5,713 nucleotides of DNA from Candidatus Kariarchaeota archaeon (GTDB lineage: Archaea > Asgardarchaeota > Heimdallarchaeia > Heimdallarchaeales > Kariarchaeaceae): the NCBI GenBank assembly GCA_016839545.1, contig JAEOUB010000587.1:1-5713 (forward strand). The letters run 5' to 3'. Below are positions 1-4,969 of the stretch, piece by piece. The notes under the pieces were generated by a model. That model was not told the DNA's origin. It did no database searches and saw only the letters and a program-made list of their open reading frames with translations. Every line of letters starts with the position of its first letter. Position 1 is the stretch's first letter. The translations under genes were made by a program, and so were the position numbers.

Positions 1-173
1 CCTGGACAAAGACGTTTATGCTCGCAGTTGGAGATAACTCCTTCGCCCTCCTGGTTGATGGCGAGGAATTCATCCAAATATCGGATACCACCTTCCCCAA
101 TGCCGGTTATGTCGGCTTCATAGGACTGGCCAGCCACAATTCTCGCTTTGGAAATATACTCATCCAGAGTTGA
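1..173 (+). CDS. C-terminal end of a beta-sandwich (lectin/LamG-like) protein, 5' end outside the window
   Basis: The frame is open from the window edge (first full codon at base 3) to TGA at 171-173, giving the last 56 residues of a longer protein. The piece alternates hydrophobic and polar residues like beta strands. It includes a VDGEEF turn, then TTFPNAGYVGFIG, then a final strand FGNILIQS. This order (strand, DG turn, strand, G-x-VG strand, closing strand) is typical of the end of concanavalin A-like/laminin G-like or DUF1080-like domains, which bind or cleave sugars. That family resemblance is from memory, and the rest of the protein cannot be seen. The next gene follows after 5 bases, so the two are probably cotranscribed, and a cell-surface role is likely. 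The other two forward frames contain stops here. Confidence 0.6.
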   Translation, partial: WTKTFMLAVGDNSFALLVDGEEFIQISDTTFPNAGYVGFIGLASHNSRFGNILIQS

Positions 174-178
174 TACCC

Positions 179-1594
179 ATGGACTACCTGAAACTTCTGG
201 GGGTGGCAATACTGATACTATCGGTATTATCGCCCCCAGGTCCCTCAATATCAGACTCAGATGCTTTGGGACTAGATCAGGGAACTCTAGTCACTTCATA
301 CAACACGACAGAGGTAACTCTGTATCGCAATGAGACTGAGACATTGAGAGCTGAGGTGAGACGTGATGGCAGTCTTGTTACTGGGGCATTCTTTCTCATT
401 CCGGAGCTTAATTACGATCTTGGTGAGACAGTCTATGATCTATCCAATGGAACATACCTGATACAGTTTATCCCAGCTGCAAACGAGGTTATAGAAACGG
501 GAAACTACAGTGTTGATCTGGTCACTGTCCATCAGGATATCAATGTTTCATCTGTTCTCCAATTCAATCTGCTCAGTTACGACGATGTGCCACCCAATCT
601 CGTGGTATACGAACCACTTTCCGGAATGACGTATACCACGTTTATGTTTCTCAATCTCACTGGTTGGGATAATGTGGGATGGTCTGAACTAGTCGTGGAA
701 TTCCGGGGTGTGGAGGTCTTCACACTTCTACAGGAGGAAGAGGATTATGGCCGGGGGGAGTGGAATGCCACCCATGTTCAATTTGCTGACTACATCTTCT
801 TCGAGAATATTCTGGGTTCAAATGAGATACGTATCAGCCTGGTAGATACGAGCTACAACCGGAAATCTGAGGTAAGGAACTCAGTTGGTGATGCACTGCC
901 TCCCTCAATTGAATGGATCAAACCTCTTGACGGTTCTATTCTGACGGAGAGAACAGTGGAATTCTCATGGACTATTAGTGATAACACTGCAGTTGACTCC
1001 ATCTCACTCAGTGTCAATTCATTTCCCATTGCTGATCTATCTGGAGATACCACCGGGACAACTCAGACACTGGCTATCCCAGATGATCTCGTCCAGATCC
1101 TGACATTTACCCTGACAGCCACAGATACCAACGGGAACTCCAATTCTGCTAGTATCACTGTGACTTTCAATGCCAATTTCGTCGAGGAACAGCAGGACAG
1201 TGAGACTCAGCAATTGCTTGATATCCTACTCTACATTATCCTAGGCGTGAGCGGAATCCTGTCTCTGATACTGATACGGGTCATAGTTCTCTCTCTGCGT
1301 ACCCGTGGTGATCAGAAAAAGGTGATGCAGGCACTGTTCCCCAAGTCTGATGTGGTAGATATGCTCCGCCTTGGACAGGTAAACGAAGATAAGGTGACTC
1401 TCACCACGCAGCTATTGGCCAGTTTTGAGAGCCGTCTGAAGGCAAATACTTGGGATCAGATAGTCCATGAATTGCAAAGCCTGAAGATCTCCATTGGGCA
1501 TCTTCTCGGCGAGGGTGAGCTTCTTGACCTCATCTCACTTCGACTTGATAACTGGTACCACCAGACCAATGACCGAATCAGAGCCAGCGCTTAG
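179..1594 (+). CDS. Single-pass surface protein with Ig-like ectodomain and helical cytoplasmic tail
   Basis: This 471-residue protein is built like a type I membrane receptor. It has a hydrophobic signal peptide (about residues 4-22, ending near SPPGPS) and an ectodomain of about 320 residues with three beta-sandwich segments (about 32-135, 136-235 and 240-332). Segments two and three start with the DDVPPN/DALPPS linker and a P-L-x-G turn seen in archaeal Ig-like domains. One membrane helix lies at about 347-374 and is followed by RTRGDQKK, which fits a cytoplasmic tail of about 95 residues. The tail is predicted to be helical and resembles no family I recognise. Seven NxS/T sequons all lie before residue 200. 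The ATG at 179 was chosen because it leads straight into the signal peptide. A TTG at 170, overlapping the upstream TGA, would add three residues. No clear Shine-Dalgarno is seen. The 5-base gap suggests cotranscription with the upstream gene. Ligand and function are unknown; adhesion, cell envelope or sensing are possible. Confidence 0.8.
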   Translation: MDYLKLLGVAILILSVLSPPGPSISDSDALGLDQGTLVTSYNTTEVTLYRNETETLRAEVRRDGSLVTGAFFLIPELNYDLGETVYDLSNGTYLIQFIPAANEVIETGNYSVDLVTVHQDINVSSVLQFNLLSYDDVPPNLVVYEPLSGMTYTTFMFLNLTGWDNVGWSELVVEFRGVEVFTLLQEEEDYGRGEWNATHVQFADYIFFENILGSNEIRISLVDTSYNRKSEVRNSVGDALPPSIEWIKPLDGSILTERTVEFSWTISDNTAVDSISLSVNSFPIADLSGDTTGTTQTLAIPDDLVQILTFTLTATDTNGNSNSASITVTFNANFVEEQQDSETQQLLDILLYIILGVSGILSLILIRVIVLSLRTRGDQKKVMQALFPKSDVVDMLRLGQVNEDKVTLTTQLLASFESRLKANTWDQIVHELQSLKISIGHLLGEGELLDLISLRLDNWYHQTNDRIRASA

Positions 1595-1630
1595 CCGACC
1601 AAAAATGTTCATCTCCTCTCTTGTTGTCGG
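1595..1630 (+). terminator. Possible weak hairpin and pyrimidine-rich tract after the surface-protein gene
   Basis: Directly after the TAG stop, CCGAC (1595-1599) pairs with GTCGG (1626-1630) around a loop that contains the pyrimidine-rich run CATCTCCTCTCTTG. Further pairing inside the stem is imperfect. Archaeal termination usually depends on T-rich tracts rather than hairpins, so this is only a weak candidate for a transcript end or processing site. Confidence 0.2.
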
Positions 1631-1644
1631 TTAAAGTTATGTAA
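1631..1644 (+). promoter_or_regulatory. Possible TATA-like element ahead of the small acidic protein gene
   Basis: The AT-rich stretch TTAAAGTTATGTAA sits about 30 bases before the ATG at 1667. An archaeal start site 25-27 bases downstream would fall close to that ATG and give a very short leader. The match to a TATA box is imperfect and no B-recognition element stands out. The 72-base gap could equally be read through from the upstream gene. Confidence 0.25.
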
Positions 1645-1666
1645 CCATCAATGGGTCAGGCACTGT

Positions 1667-2023
1667 ATGACATCGAACGAGATTGATTTTACTCATATCA
1701 TGGAGGTTCTCCAGAAGAAGGCAGAGGAAGATGGGAAAGTTACTGAACAGGAGGAGGATTTCCTGCAGAGGCTCGGTTATGAGATCAAGAAATATGTAAC
1801 AGCAGTTCAGGCTGCACAGCATGATGAAGTCATCACAGAGGATGAATTCCAAGATCTGGTCCTCTTGCGTGATAATATTCTGACCACAGCTATGAATTTC
1901 GACTCGGAATCTGAGGATATCAACAAGCTTGTTCAGGAATTGTTCAACGAGATCGACAAACATGAGCTTCCAGGAATGGCAGATGATGAATTGATAGGCA
2001 GTGACATTGAACCTGAGGATTAA
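1667..2023 (+). CDS. Small acidic helical protein with a duplicated TerB/EF-hand-like motif
   Basis: This 118-residue soluble protein is strongly acidic and predicted to be almost entirely helical, with no signal peptide or membrane segment. Two copies of A-x2-D-x2-[VI]-T-E-x-E-x3-L lie exactly 31 residues apart: A19, D22, T26, E29, L33 and A50, D53, T57, E60, L64. The first contains DGKVT, which recalls the 'A-x-DG-x-[VI]-[ST]-x2-E' turn of TerB-like proteins and EF-hands. As an EF-hand loop it would keep D at position 5, a hydrophobic residue at 8 and E at 12, but position 1 is K18 or A49 instead of Asp, so calcium binding is doubtful. The acidic tail (about 104-118) looks disordered. The ATG has no good Shine-Dalgarno. 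The stop shares bases 2020-2023 with the stop of the convergent gene. Function unknown; a protein-protein adaptor is a guess. Confidence 0.75.
   Translation: MTSNEIDFTHIMEVLQKKAEEDGKVTEQEEDFLQRLGYEIKKYVTAVQAAQHDEVITEDEFQDLVLLRDNILTTAMNFDSESEDINKLVQELFNEIDKHELPGMADDELIGSDIEPED
2020..2023. other. Interlocked stop codons of a convergent pair (TTAA)
   Basis: The palindrome TTAA provides TAA to the plus-strand gene (2021-2023) and TAA to the minus-strand gene (2020-2022). No intergenic space is left, so each transcript must end inside the opposite gene. Confidence 0.9.
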
Positions 2024-2745
2024 TTTTCTGCCTGCAGTGTTATTGCAAAGATAAAGTCAAACAGATCACGGATCATACTATTCCCCAGTGCATCAATGAA
2101 AAAGGGAGTCGCAGTCTCTTCAAACAGACTGGAGAAGGCGTGATGGTAGCCTTCTTTCTTATCTTTGGGAACGATAATGGCCACCCAGTCATAACCTGAT
2201 ATGGTTGACTGGATATCCAGCTGGTTCTCCTCTGCTTCCTTGATATCGAGAATGATTCCTTTGAACGGATCTGACAGTCGGGTGAAATTGGCACGGATGT
2301 ATGGGCCTACTGACAGGTGAAGTCCATCAGTGTCCAGGACTGTATGGCCCTCGAATGAGGATACTTCAAAGATGAACGTGTCTTCCATTGTTCTTGTGGT
2401 TGATTGTTTGAACATCTCTACAATGATGGATTGGAAGAATTTCTTCAATTGATTATTGGAGGTGTAGGCGTTGATGACAATTGCCTGTTCTGTGTCAGTA
2501 TTGAGATAGTGCATACCCTGAGCCACATCCTCAATCAGAACTGTGAGGGGGTTCTGTTCTATCTGTACCACTTCATTTTTTCTGACACTGCCATTTTTGT
2601 CAATCTCGATATTGAGAGTGTGACCTGAGTGCAGTATCGCCCTCCGGATCAGGCCCGAGTCACTCTGGATGGAATCGAGGTCGAGTCTCATCCAGTCAGA
2701 GGTCCGACAGCTCTCACAGTAGATCTGTACATCTTTGCTGGGCAT
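2020..2745 (-). CDS. Uncharacterised protein with N-terminal CxxC/HxxH putative zinc site
   Basis: This 241-residue soluble protein has no signal peptide or membrane helix. The N-terminal part carries C10-x2-C13 and H39-x2-H42, which could bind one zinc ion, followed by a strand-turn segment IEIDKNGSVRKNEVV. The layout 'CxxC, then HxxH, then ID-x-NG-x-VR' recalls an archaeal family of small proteins with an HGDH motif, but I cannot name it with certainty. The middle part (about 65-130) is mixed helix and strand. The C-terminal part (about 161-236) has a GIILDI strand, a WVAIIVPKDKK strand and turn, TPFFIDA, and a closing helix RDLFDFIF. That order faintly resembles the second half of a small GTPase, but no P-loop is present. 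Its ATG lies 65 bases after the MFS gene on the same strand, behind its own TATA-like box. AGAAGG touches the ATG, too close to act as a Shine-Dalgarno. Function unknown. Confidence 0.8.
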   Translation of the reverse strand: MPSKDVQIYCESCRTSDWMRLDLDSIQSDSGLIRRAILHSGHTLNIEIDKNGSVRKNEVVQIEQNPLTVLIEDVAQGMHYLNTDTEQAIVINAYTSNNQLKKFFQSIIVEMFKQSTTRTMEDTFIFEVSSFEGHTVLDTDGLHLSVGPYIRANFTRLSDPFKGIILDIKEAEENQLDIQSTISGYDWVAIIVPKDKKEGYHHAFSSLFEETATPFFIDALGNSMIRDLFDFIFAITLQAEN

Positions 2746-2770
2746 CCTTCTATGCTCTCTATCGTTTCAA

Positions 2771-2781
2771 CCTAATAAATT
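2771..2781 (-). promoter_or_regulatory. TATA-like box for the CxxC/HxxH protein gene
   Basis: Read on the minus strand this is AATTTATTAGG, the most AT-rich stretch in the 65-base gap after the MFS gene. Its centre lies about 31 bases before the ATG at 2745. With the usual archaeal distance of about 26 bases the transcript would start near 2750, leaving a leader of about 5 bases. That fits the lack of a usable Shine-Dalgarno and suggests expression independent of the transporter. No clear B-recognition element is seen. Confidence 0.4.
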
Positions 2782-2810
2782 GGTACTCATCTCTTTGTGT
2801 TGAAGTTCAG

Positions 2811-4085
2811 TTATTCGGACTGATTGGTAATTCGATTTTCCTGATTGTCAAATTCACGCTTGGACACCATATTTCTTGAGAACAGGGCCAGTAGCAGGGC
2901 GGCTGCGAAAATCATGATCGCCGTGATCCAGAAGATATTGCGGAGAGCCAGACCCTGGTCCCCGGTAACCTGCTCAAAGTAGGACCACAGAGGAGTGACA
3001 ATAGCAGAAGACGATGATCTGCCAAATGAGACATAAAACCCAAGAACTCCCATTGCTACTCCACGCTGTCTGACAGGTGCAAAATTGCCAGTCCCTCCGT
3101 TGACAGCTAAGTAGCCTGTCAGTGAACTGGCAGTGATAACAGTGATAATCACCACGATGAACACATAATTGGAGGACAGTGTCAGGAGAAAGAGGGATAC
3201 AGATGTTACCAGCAATGATCCAACAGCAGGTGTCCTGAAGCCGAACCGATCTGAAAGTGATCCCAGGTAGGGTTTGACAATAAAATTCACAATTGTGGCG
3301 ATGAATAGCACATCTGCTACCTGGGGGTTGGTCAATCCCAGGAACAGAACAAGTAGCAGGGGGAAGAATGAGCCAAAGAAAAATTCTGTGAATGCCAGCA
3401 CAAACTGGAAAGAGTAGACCTTACCCAGGGGATGTGTCCGTGTCATGGATTTCACAGATGATATACTGTCCCGAAATGTTTTGAAAAGTGCTTTAAAGAC
3501 GGAATCCACCTGTTGTCTATCCTCCTCTGCCAGTGTTTCAGATAGGGTGAGATAGATCAGGATAGTTCCCACAGTACCAACCACCCCTCCCAGACCGAAC
3601 ATCTCTGAGATGGAGTAGCCATTTCTCAACAGGTAGCTGGTGGCATAGGTTCCCAGGATAACACCGATATCTCCACCCTGGAAAATGTAGCCATTGACTC
3701 GACCGTAATCGCCGTTTGAGATATCCCCGATATAGGAGAAAATTGCAGGATAGTAAAATGCCATTCCCAACGCCATCATCACCATAGCAGCCAGTACAAT
3801 TCCAGGGCTGGTGGCCAGGAACATGAGACCAAATGCCACCGTGTGAAAGAGACTGCCCAGAGTGATCATGGGTCTCCTGCCCACGATCTGTGCAAGATGA
3901 CCGAAGGGTACCCGCAGAAAAATCTGGAAAAAGTTGCGTGAGAAAAAGACGATACCTATGATAATCTCAGTGGCATTCAGATTGACCAGCTGCAGTCCCA
4001 CATATGCCATGAATATGGTGAGAAGCATTGATGTCACCCCGTTGGCGAATATTCCCGAGAGCAAGGGTCGCGACAGGGGTCTCAC
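2811..4085 (-). CDS. Major facilitator superfamily transporter, 12 membrane helices
   Basis: This 424-residue protein has the size and shape of an MFS carrier. Two sets of six hydrophobic helices (about 11-34, 39-60, 73-91, 96-118, 132-154, 160-181; then 222-250, 255-272, 287-303, 306-330, 340-365, 383-402) are joined by a charged central loop (about 182-221). Motif A between helices 2 and 3 reads GHLAQIVGRRP, with Gln where most members have Asp. The matching motif between helices 8 and 9 is GSLSDRFGFR, with the Asp kept. The protein should exchange a small solute across the cytoplasmic membrane by proton coupling or facilitated flux; the substrate cannot be read from the sequence. The start is GTG at 4085: an in-frame TGA lies five codons upstream, and the next Met (residue 20) would cut into helix 1. 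A TATA-like box about 25 bases upstream suggests a leaderless mRNA. The gene is divergent from the amidase gene. Confidence 0.9.
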   Translation of the reverse strand: MRPLSRPLLSGIFANGVTSMLLTIFMAYVGLQLVNLNATEIIIGIVFFSRNFFQIFLRVPFGHLAQIVGRRPMITLGSLFHTVAFGLMFLATSPGIVLAAMVMMALGMAFYYPAIFSYIGDISNGDYGRVNGYIFQGGDIGVILGTYATSYLLRNGYSISEMFGLGGVVGTVGTILIYLTLSETLAEEDRQQVDSVFKALFKTFRDSISSVKSMTRTHPLGKVYSFQFVLAFTEFFFGSFFPLLLVLFLGLTNPQVADVLFIATIVNFIVKPYLGSLSDRFGFRTPAVGSLLVTSVSLFLLTLSSNYVFIVVIITVITASSLTGYLAVNGGTGNFAPVRQRGVAMGVLGFYVSFGRSSSSAIVTPLWSYFEQVTGDQGLALRNIFWITAIMIFAAALLLALFSRNMVSKREFDNQENRITNQSE

Positions 4086-4104
4086 AGCAGCTGATTCTCA
4101 CGAT

Positions 4105-4115
4105 CATTAAATATC
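4105..4115 (-). promoter_or_regulatory. TATA-like box for the MFS gene, possibly shared with the divergent amidase gene
   Basis: On the minus strand this reads GATATTTAATG, centred about 25 bases before the GTG start at 4085, so transcription would begin on or next to the start codon. On the plus strand the same block reads TTAAATAT (4107-4114). From there a transcript toward the amidase gene would begin near 4135, with a leader of about 60 bases. It is the clearest AT-rich block in the 113-base divergent spacer and may serve both directions. Confidence 0.45.
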
Positions 4116-4178
4116 TGTGCAAAGAGATAGAGAAGTTTCTGTGGTCATGGGCAATCATCAGGCAAATACCATAACTAT

Positions 4179-4194
4179 GAGGAGTTTGAGGGAG
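4179..4194 (+). promoter_or_regulatory. Double Shine-Dalgarno-like site of the amidase gene
   Basis: GAGGAG (4179-4184) and GAGGGAG (4188-4194) lie just ahead of the ATG at 4199. The second leaves 4-7 bases to the start codon, depending on which bases pair, and supports this start. It is the only strong Shine-Dalgarno-like site ahead of a gene start in the window; the other starts have none. Confidence 0.6.
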
Positions 4195-4198
4195 TGTT

Positions 4199-4969
4199 AT
4201 GGACCTGCAAATCGTCATTTACCAGATGAATGTCGTCTTTGGTGATCCGCAGGCGAACATGGACAAGGTTGAGACACTCTTTGCAGAGAATGATGTTAGA
4301 GATAGCCTCATCATCCTCCCAGAACTGTTTCTGTCAGGATATCACAAGGAGACAATCGACACCCTCGGATCTCAAGAGATGTACCCTGAGCTGGAAAGAT
4401 TGATTGCACTCACTGCAGAACACTCCTGTACCCTTTTTGGCTCAATTCCCCTGGCAATTGATGGCAAGTGCTACAATACTGCAGTTCTTTTGCAGCGGGG
4501 TGAGTTGAAAGCAAAGTACGCCAAATCCCATCTCTTCGGTCCTATGGGCGAGAAGGACTTATTTGACTCCGGCAGAGATATTGTGACCTTTGATCTGTTT
4601 GAAGGTATCAATGCTGGATTCTCTATCTGCTATGATCTCAGGTTCCCTGAGCTGTTCAGGGAGCAATCCTCGGCAGGTAGCAACCTGTTCCTCATCTGTG
4701 CAGAGTGGCCAATCCAACGGGTAGCTCACTGGGATGCACTGCTACGGGCACGAGCGATTGAGAATCAGGCGACAGTGATTGCCTGCAACCGGGTGGGAGA
4801 CGATCCAGATTATCATTATGGGGGTCACAGTGCGGTCATAGACTCGTATGGTGAGTTTACCGCATCTGCTCTCCATGACAGAGAGGAGGTTATTTCAACG
4901 ATGATCAATCTTGATGAGCTGACGAAATTCAGATCGAACTTTGATACAAGAGAAGATACCTGGGTCTAG
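4199..4969 (+). CDS. Nitrilase-superfamily amidase, omega-amidase/YafV-like
   Basis: This 256-residue carbon-nitrogen hydrolase is complete and of usual length. The catalytic triad is visible: Glu42 in PELFLSGY, Lys109 in KYAKSHLF and Cys144 in SICYDLRFPEL. The second conserved glutamate, Glu118, is in GEKDLF. The stretch AEWPIQR, HWDALLRARAIENQ and CNRVG is characteristic of the branch with E. coli YafV and eukaryotic NIT2. Those enzymes hydrolyse omega-amides such as alpha-ketoglutaramate or alpha-ketosuccinamate to the keto acid and ammonia, salvaging products of transamination. Family membership is clear; the exact substrate is inferred. The protein is cytosolic, with no signal peptide. 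The start is supported by a good Shine-Dalgarno and by the first strand (LQIVIYQMNV) that opens the fold. It is divergent from the MFS gene, whose solute might be related. Its stop interlocks with that of the convergent OB-fold gene at 4966-4969. Confidence 0.9.
   Translation: MDLQIVIYQMNVVFGDPQANMDKVETLFAENDVRDSLIILPELFLSGYHKETIDTLGSQEMYPELERLIALTAEHSCTLFGSIPLAIDGKCYNTAVLLQRGELKAKYAKSHLFGPMGEKDLFDSGRDIVTFDLFEGINAGFSICYDLRFPELFREQSSAGSNLFLICAEWPIQRVAHWDALLRARAIENQATVIACNRVGDDPDYHYGGHSAVIDSYGEFTASALHDREEVISTMINLDELTKFRSNFDTREDTWV
4966..4969. other. Interlocked stop codons of a convergent pair (CTAG)
   Basis: The palindrome CTAG provides TAG to the amidase gene (4967-4969) and TAG to the OB-fold gene (4966-4968). 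As at the other convergent junction, transcription must terminate within the neighbour. Confidence 0.9.

Noticed and set aside
170..178. TTG start overlapping the upstream TGA as the start of the surface-protein gene
   Set aside because: Possible as translational coupling, but ATG at 179 is a stronger start codon and gives a normal signal peptide; only three residues differ.
148..333. Short plus-strand open frame across the start of the surface-protein gene
   Set aside because: It overlaps two better frames and has no domain-like composition; it is a shadow frame.
1637..1963. Minus-strand 108-codon frame opposite the small acidic gene
   Set aside because: It is antisense to a gene with a clear internal protein repeat and has Cys/Leu/Phe-rich shadow composition.
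3967..4218. Minus-strand frame spanning the divergent spacer and the MFS start
   Set aside because: It overlaps the MFS coding region in another frame, crosses the promoter region and encodes nothing recognisable.
4199..4969. Assigning the gene symbol yafV or a defined omega-amidase activity
   Set aside because: The family branch is clear but the substrate is not readable from sequence, so no symbol was given.
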